From assembly GCA_002633025.1 (NCBI GenBank), contig NMRB01001149.1:8608-72607 (forward strand): a stretch of 64,000 bases of DNA, written 5' to 3'. Below are positions 1-13,378 of the stretch, one piece after another (within the stretch, counting starts at the first letter, position 1; each line of letters opens with the position of its first letter). This DNA is from Notospermus geniculatus (Eukaryota; Nemertea; Pilidiophora; Heteronemertea; Lineidae). The notes under the pieces are model-generated. The model did not search any database. It was not told the DNA's origin and worked only from the letters and a program-made list of their open reading frames with translations. The translations under genes were made by a program, and so were the position numbers.

Positions 1-113
1 CCCCCCCCCCCCCCCGTGTTGTCTAGTGGCCTCCCTTTTCCTCCTTTTGTTTCACAGCGTTTTGGCTGATTTTCACCAATCCTCCTTAGGAACTCCATGA
101 GGTGAATAGATAA

Positions 114-604
114 CTTGCCAAAGTCCGCCATTTTTTCCCAGATGGTAATAACAAACACTGAATGTACACCATTGAATTGATGTACATCATGTTTTAAAAC
201 TTGCAATATACACAAAACTTTCATGAAAAGTTACAAAATGAACACCTCCTCAGCAATGCTACATATGTGATGAACCGTGCCCAGGCCCAAATTTTTGCAG
301 ATATTTCGCACAAAAATTTTTAAAAGACTTATTATGATTCATAAACCTGGGCCCAAGGTTGATTAAGCAACAAAAGTCTGTTTTTTTTCTTTTCTAAACT
401 ACTACATGTATTTTACAAAAAGTAAGCCAAAGCTCAGTGCACATTAATGTTATATAACTGATGGTTATGTTATGTGAGACATTTTCATGGCAAGTTTTTA
501 TGTTTTTGCAGATTTTAAAACATGCTGTACATCAATGGTGTGCATTCACTGTACATTCAGTGTTTGTTATTACCCTCTGGGAAAATATGGCCGACTTTGG
601 CAAG
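114..604. mobile_element. Fold-back element at the left edge
   Basis: Arms CTTGCCAAAGTCCGCCATTT and complement (right arm from about 510) share GTAATAACAAACACTGAATG and TACATCATGTTTTAAAA. Confidence 0.8.
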
Positions 605-1776
605 GTGTCTAGGTCACTGAGGGTGAGTTGACATCACATGCAAGGTGGGGTGTCCACATGTACTATGCCTACATCCGAACGATCTTACCGCCATTTCGGC
701 CAATGACAAATAATGTATAGATGTGATTTCATACGCATTTGCCTTACGAATGACATTTCTGATCGGAATGATAACCAGGCCGTAGGATGCTGGAGATACT
801 GTCAGTGCTTCTTTAAATTCTAAAACACCGTTCCATCATAAAAGCCATCCAGCTTATTATAATCTCACTCACTCACTTGCCAATGTCCACGTCGAAAACA
901 GATGGCGTGATCCTCTCACTTTTAAGGCCGGGGATGAGTGTGAAGGAAAGCTGAACGTGCTTTCCAGACTCGTGGCGCTTTTTGTGGCGTTACTCATCAC
1001 TTTATGCTCGAACCGTTAATAAAGCTTGGTAAACATTTACCTTGGTTATTATGTTTTCTTCACGACTATATTTACTTCAAAACGGTTGTTCTGTAGATGG
1101 TGGGCTACATGCAGTTACTTCAGCAACATTTGATGTAGAGATGACACGTTTTTTTCAACACCCTGACATGCCTGATCAACTCCAAGTTATAGCTTGCTCA
1201 GTTTACAAACTATGGCTCCGCAGTTCGATGAAGTCAGGTGTAACGCTACATCGCATCCACCTGTTTCTTAGCTCTTTGTGACCTTACCTGCAGTGATAGC
1301 AGTAGGGCCAAGGCTACTGTTAATCAAACCACCAACGTGTTTCAGATAAAACTTGTGATTGCCCTTTTAAAATATCAATTTCGGCGCAATGTTGCTCTAA
1401 TATCAAGTTCTGAGCGTACGCATATTGTAATGTCAATATTTTGACGTACCGTACGTTGCCTCACCTGCGCGGTATGCAGCGGTACCAGCACCAGAACATT
1501 TAGCTAACAACAAGCTGCTGATAGATCACTGTTGGTAAATAACCGGTAAGAGTGGCTTTTTGTAGATACCGGGAAGATATCCACACGAAGTTTTTTGCAC
1601 ACTCCTGCAAAGGTCACTTTGTATACTTTGCATCAATTTGTAGAGAGCTACAGAATGTGAGTAATCGTTGCAGGTCCTGATATGATCGGTGCAAGTTGCT
1701 AACTGGCAACTCATACTCGGTTCTCAGCAATTTGTCGAGCTTTGCCAAAGTTGCACATTCAAAAAGTTGGCACCTG

Positions 1777-1889
1777 GCCCCGTATTCATAAAACTATTTA
1801 CATGTAAGTCTAAGTGTGATACTTATCTTTTGTGTTGAACAAAGGATAAGTGTCATACTTAGACTTAAGTAGTTTGATGAATACGGGGC
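1777..1889. mobile_element. Fold-back MITE, TSD CTG
   Basis: Ends GCCCCGTATTCATAAAACT and complement, flanked by CTG on both sides (1774-1776, 1890-1892). The stem includes TAAGTCTAAGTGTGATACTT. Confidence 0.85.
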
Positions 1890-2837
1890 CTGGGCCCGTA
1901 GGCCCTATTCATAAAACTCCCCAAGTGATATAAATGTAGGTGGGGTACCTACATGTATTTTGGCACCTAAGTGGGTACCTATCGTAAGGTCATATTCATA
2001 AAGAATCTTAGCGTTGGCAGGGTGCCTATATATGCCCCCTAGATATAGGACACCTCAGGAGATGGTATAAACTTAGGTGAAGGGGAAACCAATGTTAGTT
2101 TGTGTACCATACACAGTTAAAATGGCAGTGCCAATGATAGTAGCGCAGATTGAAATACATAGGAGGGCTTTTCGACGCCAGGGAGTATTTCGTGACCGAC
2201 TACACCCTCTAGATGAGTACGATGATAATGAGCTGTAGGCCTACAAGCGATATAAACTTGATATAAGTAGAGGTGGGGTACCTATTTGGGGTCTATAAGC
2301 GGCGTACCTATCATAAAGTTATGCAAGCTCAAAATGAATGAGAACCATGTAATCTTGATTCCATAAAAGGAATGAGGCCTTAGCAACGGATTAGGTGGAA
2401 CACCAAGAAAGGTGGGGTACTAGGACCTTTTATGAATATCAGTTTAAGCAGATCACCTCCGTCGTTGTTGTTGTTAGTTCAGTATGTCTATTTCCTATGC
2501 GGCCGTTCACATCAATTTTCTTAGCGGGTGTTTTAAATTGACAATAATCAGCTGTAATCAGCTTATAGGGCAAATAAAATGATGAGATGTGTCATATTTG
2601 ATGAAAATAATGATTATTTACCAGCAACGATGAATTTGTACATGTACACCAACAGCCTTCTACATGTATTCTATCTTCTATTCTATGCAGCTATGTTTAG
2701 GCCTATGCGTTGGCCAGAGTACCCGAAATTAAAGGGTTCGCAGAAAGAAAGAGCGGTGGTACACTTACAGGAAAAGGACGTACATGATCAGGCCATTCTC
2801 ATTGCCATACTGCGTGGTTATTCCCAAAACCGAGGAC

Positions 2838-2962
2838 GACTTTCGGCAAGGCTCTGTATCGTCGATCCGTATCACGTATGACGTATCGAGCTAATGCATT
2901 TTCTATTAAAGTCATACGTCATACGTAATACGGGATGACGATAGGGAGCCTTGCCGAAAGTC
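2838..2962. mobile_element. Fold-back element
   Basis: Arms GACTTTCGGCAAGGCTC and complement, with CGTATCACGTATGACGTAT-type inner sequence. Confidence 0.75.
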
Positions 2963-2971
2963 CCTAGATCC

Positions 2972-3498
2972 CAAACCCACCAAAACCCCGGGTGAACCCC
3001 GGGTTTCTTGCGCGTAGACCTATTTTTAGCTCACCTGTAGTGAGCTCTATTACGATGGTGCTGCGTCCGTCGTCGTTGTCCGTTAGCAGGGCACGTTTCG
3101 TAACCGCTGGGGCTATTGATCTGAAACTTGGTACATATATACCGCTAGGTCATATGACCTATGACACCAAGTTTCGGGCCGATTCGATTCTTGACTTGGG
3201 TCCCCTCTGCACCTGGAACTCAAGGCTTGCCTGGGAACATTTCGATTTAACATTTGTCATTTGTTCTTCTGGTACATTCACACACTAGGTGAGCACATGG
3301 TCCATGGACCATTTTTTGCCATGCCTAATAGACCCATGTTTGAAAACCGCGGGGTTATAAGACCCGCGCCGAGCTCGCCGTCGTTAGTTTAGTAACTACA
3401 TGAAATGTATTAAGCGAGTGGCGGGTTTTTTTCAAGCCCGGGGAAGACCCGGGTCTCAAAAAAACTACCAATTTGGGATAGGTGGAACTAAGGCTATT
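2972..3498 (+). repeat. Dispersed repeat, copy 1, interrupted by an AGCTCACCTG element
   Basis: It matches 34966-35336 from CCCACCAAAACCCC to TTTGGGATAGGTGGAACTAA. About 285 bp (roughly 3026-3312) are extra here and belong to the AGCTCACCTG family, so the insertion is nested. Confidence 0.75.
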
Positions 3499-3703
3499 GC
3501 TCCTGGCCCCGTCCCCACTTATTTCTGGCAAAAATAACTATTTTTGACTGAGGATATAAGAAGCATAATTTGTGGACAAAAATAACCCACGTCCGTTTCA
3601 CTTGCCGCCGTTTTGGAAGCCATTTTGGACGAGTAAGTTTTTCGCTGCCCTCGACTGGTCGTTGGTTAGTCTCGCCGGGTATATTCGACGCCATATTTGT
3701 TGC

Positions 3704-4521
3704 AGAGTTAGGTACAGTTAACCTCGAATTTATTCATACCCCATGAAAAATTATAGGAAAAATATTTTAAAAATACACATCAGCTGAACTGGCACGTCTT
3801 AGGCTTCATTGAATGACTTTTAGTCGCAATGCACAGAGATTTAAAAAATATGGCCAAAATATCACAGAGATATCACAATTTCAAAAAATCATGAAAAACG
3901 GAACTTTTTAAAACTTCAGATATTTGATTCGAAATCGAACTCATATCATCCTATGACCAATTCTAAAAACTGCAGTAAAGAAAGTTTTCGAAAATCTCAC
4001 TTCGATTTTGTGAAATTGCAAAATATCATTTGCATTTTCACATTTGATACTTTGATAATTTCAAGAATTTTGAAAAAAATCGAATGCCATCATAGTCAAA
4101 TGGAAAAGATTCCAACGTATTTTTCTGACTTGTTCAATCATATGAGATAGTAATTTCAATAAATGGCAAAAAATGAAGAAAAAGGCATCGAAATCACCAG
4201 TGTTTCAAAATTATGCCGCAAAAACGAAGAGGTATATTCATGCCAATATTTCTTCACAAAGTTTCCATGATAAGGTAGTATGATATGAAATCAATTTCGA
4301 ATCAAATATCTGAAATTTTCAAAACAAGTTAGGTTTTTCATGATATTTTGAAAATGTTATATCTTTGTGATATTTTGCCAACAATTTTCAATCTGTACAT
4401 TTCGACTAAAAGTCATTAAATGAGGCCCAAGACGTGCAAGTGCAACTGACAGGTATTTTCTAAATATTTTTCCTATAATTTTTCATAGGATACGAATAAA
4501 TTCGAGGTTAACTGTAACTCT
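3704..4521. mobile_element. ~820-bp fold-back, arms nearly full length
   Basis: Left end AGAGTTAGGTACAGTTAACC and right end GGTTAACTGTAACTCTGGTA-type complement. The arms stay similar almost to the centre near 4115 (AAAGTCATT, CACGTCTT, ATCACAGAGATATCAC blocks). Confidence 0.8.
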
Positions 4522-4533
4522 GGTAGATTTTGC

Positions 4534-4590
4534 ACTTCGATTGTAACTCGACTCGGGTCGCCCGAGTTCAACTCGAATTACAATCGAAGT
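4534..4590. repeat. 57-bp hairpin
   Basis: ACTTCGATTGTAACTCGACT and complement around CGGGTCGCCCGAG, directly after the 820-bp fold-back. Confidence 0.85.
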
Positions 4591-5284
4591 CAGCCAAGGG
4601 TTGTGGGATTAGGGGCCAGGGGTTAGGATTCAGAATGGACGACATTCTCCCCTTGAGCATTATTCATGAGGTTCTCTAGACCCCGCATATACATGTAACG
4701 AGAATAGATTAGTAAAACATCCTCCACTCATTGGAAAATCGCTCACCAAACGGCGAATATTCCAAGAAGCAGTCTAAAAAGCATTGTTTGAAGTAGGCCT
4801 ACCTGTGAGGTTCAGAACCGGACACTTACGTAAACATTGTAAAAATACGATCGCGAATACGGCCCAAAGCTATAATAACTTCTTCCTCTTCTTGGTGGGT
4901 ATCATAGCTGGTGGGGTGCACACACGGTCCTAAAGCTATAAACATCTTTAGGGTCGTGTAGACTTGCGCACAAGGACCTTGAGCTATGAACCTCTTCTTT
5001 TTGTTTCTAGTAGATACATGTATAACATTGTCAGCGTAGTAGGCCTAACACATACAGCCCTAAAAGCTCTTCGTCTTTTTCGTACATTACGGAGTCACAT
5101 TTTTGAGCTGTTTTAGCTTTTATCAACAAGGAACATATCTATATACAATGTAGTACAGAATCAAAATTTATAACAAGATGACATTGTAAATGTAAGATGG
5201 TTCCTGCTTGTTGAAGAAGACCCTACAGGCATGACAGGCAGCCTGTTCGCAACAATTTTGTTGTGCTCAAATCAAATCATCAAG

Positions 5285-5575
5285 TTTGACCTTGACCTTG
5301 ACCTTGACCTTGACCTCTGATCATCAAGGTCATTGCATAATCAAAATGGGTATTCTCAATAACCTAATAGTGGGTGATATCATGCCTCTACCTCTGCCAT
5401 AGGCAGAGATATTTCAGATTATCAAAGTATGACCTCGACCTTGACCTGTGATCATCAAGGTCATTGCATAATCGAAATGGGCATCCTCAATGACCGAAGA
5501 ATGGGTGATATAATGCCTCTACATGTACCTTTACCACTGGCAGAGATATTTCGAATTTTCAAGTTTGATATATCA
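5285..5575 (+). repeat. Two tandem ~140-bp units with TTGACC runs
   Basis: Unit 1 (from 5285) opens with five TTGACC steps. Unit 2 (from 5429) opens GACCTCGACCTTGACC. Both continue GATCATCAAGGTCATTGCAT and end near GGCAGAGATATTTC. Confidence 0.8.
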
Positions 5576-5579
5576 AAAT

Positions 5580-6902
5580 CTCATGATATTTCGAACACCC
5601 GGACACTTGAGGCTGAGAATTTTAACATAGTCCAGTCCTTGGATAAGTAGGCATGAACTAAGACTTGTTTCATGTTGCTCAGTTGACACTGTGGAAAGTT
5701 ATCTGAAAATATCAAATTCGTGATATCGATATCACCATAACCCCAACATCTCACATCAAAAGTAACCAGTCCATTCGATTCCTAGGGTATGAAAACCTAA
5801 GGGTAGAACTTAATATTTCCATTGCTGTAGGTGTTGAAGGAGCCGAGTTATACCATCAGATAAAAGCGTGACGGACAAAATATCAAGTCTGATATGTTGA
5901 TTACATCATGATGGAGGCATCTGAGATTGAAAATTATTGGCTCATTGGATTGCCCAGGTTGACAAACCTAGGGGTAGGAATTAATTGTTTCCAAGGCTGT
6001 TTAGGAGATGAAATATGAAGGTGTGACAGACCGGACACAGAGACACCAAGACCAAACACAATATGGTTCCCGATCTGATTGATCGGGAACCATAATCGTA
6101 GAATGATACATGTACTGGTTCTTGTATATACATGTACAGTAGTAGTGCTTGGAGCATACTCAGACCGTTTTGACGTAGTTGTTGAGAAAAGAGATACTCC
6201 ATGAAATGAGGTAACATAATACATGTCCGACGGTCCTCGTGATGCCAACAGGTAAAATGCATTGTTAGTTTCATGCTGGCGTGATGAACGCATTTATAAA
6301 TGCACCGTTCCTTTCCTCTATCATTAGCACCCAACGGATCAGTTATATCGACCCGGGCTAATACGGACAGGAAGTTCTGTTTTTTAAATGCCCCACCCAA
6401 AAAATTAACGGGCACTCTACTGGGGAGGCAATCTGTCAAAAAACGGGAAATGGATTTTCATTTGCTCACTCGGGAACTGACGTCATACGATTCATGTGAA
6501 CATTCACATCGTGATCGACCTAACAATGATTTAATGGTAGCAGCAAATGCTTAGCTAAGTGGGTTACGATAAAGAATTGGAAGAAGACTGATGCAGTGAA
6601 TTATGTTGGTGATTTGTGGTATAGATTGGGAGAGTAACGTATGGGAAGTCATTAAACGATCTTGAGGGAGAGGTATCCTTTACAATTGATGCCATTTTTA
6701 ATTACGATAATGAATGTTTCTCTGATTTATTCTCCGCGGAATCCAACATTTTATAACACGTTATTCTATAGAATTATGTTCTTTTATATTGCCATGAAAG
6801 ATTTATCAAGTGGAAAGCTTGTATTTTTGCTCATCTTGTCTGTATGAAACTGATAAGGCTTTAGAGCAGACATGTTTTATCATATAACTGTCGGTTGGAG
6901 CG
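5580..6902. other. No gene or clear element seen
   Basis: Short open frames on both strands overlap each other and show no domain, signal or splice logic. A small inverted pair GGTTCCCGATC / GATCGGGAACC is at 6064-6091. Confidence 0.6.
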
Positions 6903-7259
6903 TTAAAGGGCGACTCCACTCATTGTGTAAAATTTTGAATTTTTGAAATATCCTTAATACATTCAAATTCATTGATGTCTGCAACATGTCATATAGGCTA
7001 TTTTTAGCATCAGCAATCTGATCATTTAAGTATTTTAATTACATCCCAAGGGGACCATTGCACAGCACAATGTGATGTCATATGTGCTCAATGCATATTT
7101 ATGAAGGTACAACCAATAGGCCTAGACAGTCACAGTATTAGTTCATTCACTACAAAAGGTCGTCAGCCTATTGACACTAGTGACATCACAACTCGTAGCA
7201 ATAGTCTCCATGGATTGATAAAAATTCAAAAGTTTACGATGAGTGGGGTCTCCCTTTAA
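6903..7259. mobile_element. 357-bp fold-back, TTAAAGGG ends
   Basis: Ends TTAAAGGGCGACTCCACTCA and complement, with an ATTTTGAATTTTT inner arm. Confidence 0.8.
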
Positions 7260-7700
7260 ACATACGACGGATCAGTACTGCTAATTCGACAGTCACAACT
7301 CAAACACAAGCTTGCATGAAATGAAACAGGAAAAAAATGACTTCTGTTTTCCGTTGGAATTTTTTTAGCCTGACAAAATAAAGAGATGATGTGACGTTTG
7401 GGGACCTAATGCTGTGATACTAATGAGCGGGTGCAAGCAGTTCGCGTTTGCTATTGTAATGCATAGAGCGGGCTGACGATCAAATGTGGCTTCATTATCC
7501 TTACCACTTGTGTTTGTCAGGGGCGTTTCACAGGTTCAAATTCGTTAATGTCACATATTCGTTGCTCGGGAATATACGTCGGTGATTTCTCGCGAATGAT
7601 GTGCAAGGTCTCCATCGACACACTCTGGAGGCCATCCGATAAAGAAGCAAAAATGGTCGCACTCGAAAAAGATACTGACTGGTACATGTACACGTACACT

Positions 7701-7790
7701 GGGTGATTTCAAAGTTGGTGTAACACCGACGGTGTTTACAATGCATTAAAGCATTGTAAACACCGTGTTAACACCAACTTTGAAGTCACC
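7701..7790. mobile_element. 90-bp hairpin MITE, same family as the XRCC5 intron copy
   Basis: It has the same palindrome as 61426-61513 with a few substitutions (for example GTAACACCGAC for GTTAACAC in the left arm), so it is a dispersed family and not a local hairpin. Confidence 0.85.
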
Positions 7791-7922
7791 AACTGTATTC
7801 AAACTCACCTCGATTTGCTGAAAGGTCAAATGTCGTCCTGGGTACACTAAACTATACCCAGGATATTCAATGTGAGAGAACTACTCAGTACTCTAAACTC
7901 CCACTTGCCTGTCCCATTCCTG

Positions 7923-8082
7923 AACTCGGAAAAATGACCAAATCCTAAGTTGAAGATACCTCACGCTGCCATTCTTTGCCAGGCTCGGGAGTGGAACAAG
8001 TAAAGTGGACAGGACATACTGTTTCTGACCATACCCCACCCCATTATCTTCAACTTAGGATTTAGTCATTTTTTTCCGAGTT
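7923..8082. mobile_element. Fold-back element
   Basis: Arms AACTCGGAAAAATGACCAAA then TCCTAAGTTGAAGAT, with their complement at the right end. Confidence 0.8.
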
Positions 8083-9166
8083 TTTTCCCCCAAGCAACTC
8101 GGAGTTACTGATCAGTTGCCGATTTTGTCGACCTGAGCGTGCTTGCGTCTCCGAGCAACTGCCGGATCCGCTAGTTGCCGCGAATTGCTTCGAGTTGCCC
8201 ATGCACATTTCGGCGACTAGTTGTTGGAATGGACCTGGGGCATGGAAGACGCCGCGCTGTCGACATGAGCGTGCTGTTCGAGGTAACTGTCAGTTGCTCC
8301 TAGTTCCTCTCAATCGCTCAATGTCGACCTGCGCGTGGTGGTTTTTTGATCTGCGACCGATCCGTCAGGTTGCTTCAATGTCGACCTGTAAGCCCCTTTA
8401 GTGCGAGAATCTTTGTCACATACAATGTACATGTATGTTATATTATCGTGGGTAGAGTTCAGTATACCTAGGGTACTTCTGTCAGACGAAATTTCTCCTG
8501 GAAAAGGTGAGGTGTACCCAGGATGACATTACTCTTTCAGCCCTAGATACATAAACTGATATTCATATAAATATGTAGGATATACATGTAGTATATGGGG
8601 TTCTAAAACATGACGGGCTACGTAAACGTGAATGATTTATACAGCATCATAAATACCGACAACTCGACCGCACAGCACCGAGTAATCACGATGTATATGC
8701 GTTATTACACGAAGGTTGGTACCATGAAGTAGTGGAATTGACTAAAAGCTCATGCCACTTGCCGATTATGGTCTGTACACAACATTTACGATGGTTTGGT
8801 TGACCATTAGCCCAGCCAGTTGAGTGTTTGGTAAACGTCTCCTGCCAAGTGGATATAACGGCTACTTCCTTGTTTATCGTCGTGCGTCTAAATGAATGGT
8901 CCAGCAAGTGAGCACATAAAACAACCTCGGTACACAGGTCTCTTTGGTGACAGTGAAATTCAATCAATGACATTTCAAATGAGGATGACGGTAAAACGGG
9001 ATGGTGCATTCGCATCAGCAGCATTTTCAACTGTTTTTAGGTCTAGAATCTCGTAAAGGATAATCACCAAGCCTTGAAAAACATCTGTTGTAATATACGC
9101 GCAGGGTGATTACAAGGACAACTGAGGTAGGTCATGTAGGTGCGCCTGGACGCATTCTTCATGTAC

Positions 9167-9689
9167 ATTGGTGGACAGAAATACTTAGGAAAGTGGCCAA
9201 TTTGAAGTTTGATGTTTCTGCCTGTTAATGAATGTAATGAACTCAACTTGTATTCATATATTGTGGGAAGGGTCCTTCTTTCCCCTTGCTACAAATTCAG
9301 TGAATTACATAACCAGTGCAATTATGCAATGAGGTTAATGATAATAAGGCAATTCTCGCCCTTGTTTATCAACGGCATTTACAAGCAAATACTCGTTTTT
9401 CTTCATTTATTCTTATTAAGAATAAAGCTTTTAATTACTTATGGTTGATGTTATACTTGTATTTAGTACATAACGTGTCTGACCAATTACGTCATAACAA
9501 GACTTTAAATCAACAAAAATCCACATTGGAAGTGCAGAAATGAAAGTTAAACATGATCAAAAAATGTGTTCTAGACTTTATTCAAGCCAAAACATTACAT
9601 CTTCTTCTGATTCTTAACAGGCAGAAACTCAAACTTACATCAAACTTCAAATTGGCCACTGTCCTATTAAAATATTTCTGTCCACCAGT
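9167..9689. mobile_element. 523-bp inverted-repeat element
   Basis: Arms of about 65 bp share GGTGGACAGAAATA, TGGCCAATTTGAAGTTTGAT and TTTCTGCCTGTTAA. Confidence 0.75.
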
Positions 9690-10534
9690 GTTTTGTGGAC
9701 ATCGGCTGGAGGTTAGATACTATAACCTGAGGGGCTTCGTGTGTCGTACGTGCTTCGTGATATCGACTCAAATATTGCCAAGTGACTTACTTCGTTATAG
9801 TTTTTCCGTTGGCCAGCGCCGCGTCGCCTGAAAGTAAGTCCTTTTGACTCTACCATAGGGGTTATTCGTTAGACAGCAGGGCATTGGTAAGAATGCAAGT
9901 CCTGGGACCTGAATGCCATTGTGTGGTAGTCAGGGTATGAGTATGACAGCTTAGTTTTGTGGTCTCTTTAGCGGGAATTAAAGTCTCATCCGTCCATAAA
10001 GGAGGTCCGATCGATGGGCCATTTCTGTAAGAAATGGCCAAGACCCAACCATTTTACCTCGGCTATTGCCCAGGATGTTTGATTGCATGAAATAATAACA
10101 ATAACATTCGGTTCTTTGTTATTTTTTCATCTCTCGATAGAATAATAAATCGTTCTCAGTTGGCTTCAACGGACCAGACAAAGTCATTCTACCTGTCAAA
10201 CGCAAAGCAAAGCTATCCTCTAGGGATTTTCCTGGCTCTGTTTCCAACAAATTACATTTTCATCTGAACGAGGAGACCATTGGGAAATGCAGCCAAGTCC
10301 TGGTGGTTGTAATCTGTCACGGTTGCATAAGGCTGCGATTACATAGACGGTATACGGATACGCCGGTTAACAAAGGTTTCCCCACCGTGACGCCATTGTC
10401 AACCGGCGTGTCCACATACATGTACCATACCGCAGCAGTTCTGTGAATGCGCAAGACAGTTTTGACGGTTAGTTCAGCATCCTCAGTGACCTCTAGCATC
10501 GAATTGAAGACCACGCGTCTTTCTTTGCGCGAAA

Positions 10535-11246
10535 GCCTTGTTCACACTGGCGGCGCGGTGCGAAGCAAATTTTTTCGCGCCTGATCGCGACGCGATGCGG
10601 TAGGAGGCGGCGAGCAATGAGGAGGTCGCCTTTTCTCCACGGAAAGATGTCGCTGCGACCGTATCAGGCCTTTTCATTGTCTTGAGGACGTAATCTCCGT
10701 GGCAATGTGAGGTGCGAGCATGAAGCCACAACGTCACGGCAGTGTGAGTTGACGTTCCGTACAACGTCACAGTGGAAAAGTGGATACGGTCGCAGCGCCA
10801 TCAAATGGTAGAAAAAATTAGGCGACCTCCTCATTTCCACCGACCCCGATCGCTCCTGTAGTATTTTCCGCGTCGAATCGCCTGCCGCGTGACAATACCG
10901 GAAGGGGAATCCTGCATGCATCATTTCTGGCACAATTTCAATCATGTCATACCGCTAATCATGACCACCGCGCACAAAACCGCGTCGCGCTACATGTACT
11001 ATGTCAAAATTGACACCGCTTGGCGATTTTTTCAATGCCGTGTAAAGTTTTTCAGTGTTTCCGTGTGTCAGTGTTCCCCCTATTGTTCTGGAAACACTGG
11101 CAGATAGATCGACACGTTTCTCTCTGTGTCCTCCATTGTCGAGTCGCGGCTTATTCCGTCAGACAATAGCAGGGGAACACTCGCAGATGGGGAACGCTCA
11201 AAAACGTTACACCGGCATAGCACCGCGCCGCCAGTGGGAACAAGGC
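10535..11246. mobile_element. 712-bp GC-rich inverted-repeat element
   Basis: The ends GCCTTGTTCACACTGGCGGC and complement (GCCGCCAGTGGGAACAAGGC) enclose a further inverted block GAGGAGGTCGCC / GGCGACCTCCTC (10619, 10822). Confidence 0.75.
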
Positions 11247-11394
11247 TTTAGATTCAGCTGTATTCAGTTCGGTCTCGCGTTGGGTCATGCTTCCTGCTTT
11301 GGCCCTTGTGCCCCTTTGAGCATGTTTTCGCATTTTTGGCTCAGTATAATTCAGCACTCGTAATTTGTTTTCCGTCTTCAAGCTTTGCTTGCGT

Positions 11395-11650
11395 GGATTT
11401 TGCCAGCCTTTTGGCTGTGGATTTTCCGGCTATTTGTAGCCGTGGATTTTCCGGTCTCCGGGTTTGGGCCGTGGACTTTTGCCAGCCTTTTGGCTGTGGA
11501 TTGTCCGGCCATTCCTTGTACCCGCGGATTTTCCAGCCTGTGGAGTTTCCGGCCTCCGGGTTAGGGCCGTGGATTTTTGCCAGCCTTTTGGCTGTAGATT
11601 TTGCGGCTACTCCTTGTAGCCGTGGGCGTTTCCAGCCGGTGGGCTGTGGA
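11395..11650 (+). repeat. Minisatellite, three ~77-97 bp units
   Basis: Units starting near 11395, 11472 and 11569 share TTTTGCCAGCCTTTTGGCTG and GGATTTTCCGGC words. Confidence 0.85.
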
Positions 11651-11769
11651 GTATGTGTGTTTTAGGGCAACAGAAGCACTGGTCATTCCTCTTCAGTATA
11701 GCTTTGGAACTTTATCAGCGGTAGTATGGTTTGGTACATGTACTAGCGCATGGAATGTTTGGCGGTAAT

Positions 11770-12048
11770 GCCCGTGTCACACAGTCCCGAAGTTGACACC
11801 CGATGGCCATACATGTACGAATTAATGGAAACTTTTGGAAATGTTACTGAAGAAGACCCCGGTTGGGATCGAAAATTTGAAAGATTCTGGAAGTTGACTT
11901 CCAGAATCTTTCAAATTTTCGATCCCAACCGGGGTCGAAAATTTGAAAGATTCTGGAAGTTGACTTCGGGGCCATCTTCATGCAAAATTCAAAATTCCAT
12001 ATTCGTGTGGCCATCGGGTGTCTAATTTCGGGACAGTGTGACACGGGC
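11770..12048. mobile_element. Fold-back element enclosing a perfect CGACCCCAAC hairpin
   Basis: Outer arms GCCCGTGTCACACAGTCCCG and complement. The inner perfect palindrome (11854-11938) has GACCCCGGTTGGGATCGAAA arms, and a further arm copy follows it. Confidence 0.85.
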
Positions 12049-12937
12049 ACAAATAAGGCCCGTCTCTGCACCTTGTACACGTCTACGCATAGATTTGAAG
12101 TGTTTTTTTTTCAGAATGGTTGATCATCTATTGGCGTGTGTGGTGTCATTTCGTGGGTGTTTTGTTGACGGCCACTTCATGATTAAAATACGTAATGCAT
12201 TCTCTTAAATTCAATAAAGAGGGTCTTTAAGTCGTCTGTCAAGAGTGATTTTGATGCTGATGCTGAGGCCGTCGGTATAGTTTACAAATTTTACATCTAC
12301 ATTGTACATGTACTTGTACATTACGACGACAGGTGCATGATGTCAAATGAATATACAAATGTAGTTATGACGTGTTTATTGTATTCATGTTTATTATAAA
12401 AATACATGTTCACCACTGAGGAATCAATCGAGCTGTACTCGACTAGACGGACATAGGACAACTCATAAATTGACTAATAACAGTATCATAAAAATGATTA
12501 TATTGAATTCCACAATGGACCTGTTTACCAACCTTACTCAATTATGCGACCAAACCTTGAACAATTAACAGGATATGGAACAAACAGTCCGATATTGCAT
12601 CATGCTGACAGTTCGACCATTTGTATCACGAACTAACCGCAGGTCGTTGATAGGTAATGTTGTTACACTGTAAACCTTGCTGGCCCCCCTGCCATCTTTG
12701 CTGATTGAATGACAGTGGGACTCGCCGTTACGACGGAAAAATGAATTAGCAATAATGTTCTAATTTATCATTTTACATGTTCAGGCAAATCGATGTAAAA
12801 AATTTCTCTGTGGTTTTCCGGTGTGATACCTAGAAGTGGTTTTCGTATATACTAAACACTTCAGTTATTGACGCTTGTGCAGATAACGTGGGCGTCATGA
12901 AGGTTTTGCATTTGTAAATCGCTCGCTATATCTCTAC

Positions 12938-13169
12938 AGACCTTTCCAACAAAGATGGTGGCCTACTAGTTCACCCACATGACATCGTGGCCATTCATTG
13001 CCCAAGCATGATATAACAGTACCAATCCTGTCATTTATTTATTTCACCTAAACGTTTGTGCCCGGGTCCTGCTTGGTCAGTTTAGCCTCCTAGCGGCCAT
13101 TGAATGGTATTCAGCTTCTGACGTCATATGGTGAGAACTGCTAGACCACCACCTTTGTTGGAAAGGTCT
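12938..13169. mobile_element. Fold-back element, AGACCTTTCCAACAAAGATG ends
   Basis: The inverted ends share CTTTCCAACAAAGATGGTGG (right-end complement to 13169). A second, one-sided copy is at 32913-33089. Confidence 0.8.
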
Positions 13170-13221
13170 ATCTGTTGCGGTCTTGAGCTGGAAGAAATGC
13201 TCCAAATATGTATATCCATCC

Positions 13222-13378
13222 AACACAGGGCCGTATTTAGGTTTTTGGTCCGGGGGGGGGGGGGCGGCAGAAAACATTTTTTGTCGTTTTTCTGCCCAAA
13301 ATCCGCATTTATCACGTTTTTTGGTTGGCTCGGGGGGGGGGGGGTCAACTGCCCCTGCCCACCGCTAAATACTGCCCT
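13222..13378. repeat. G-run repeat (two G12-14 tracts)
   Basis: It opens with CAGGGCCGTATTTAGG and ends CTAAATACTGCCCTG, an inverted pair, around two long G runs and GCCCAAAATCCGCAT. A related copy lies at 38128-38265. Confidence 0.75.

Noticed and set aside
5981-6439. 152-codon frame on the minus strand
   Set aside because: It overlaps other frames on both strands, has no recognisable domain or splice context, and its composition resembles the surrounding non-coding DNA.
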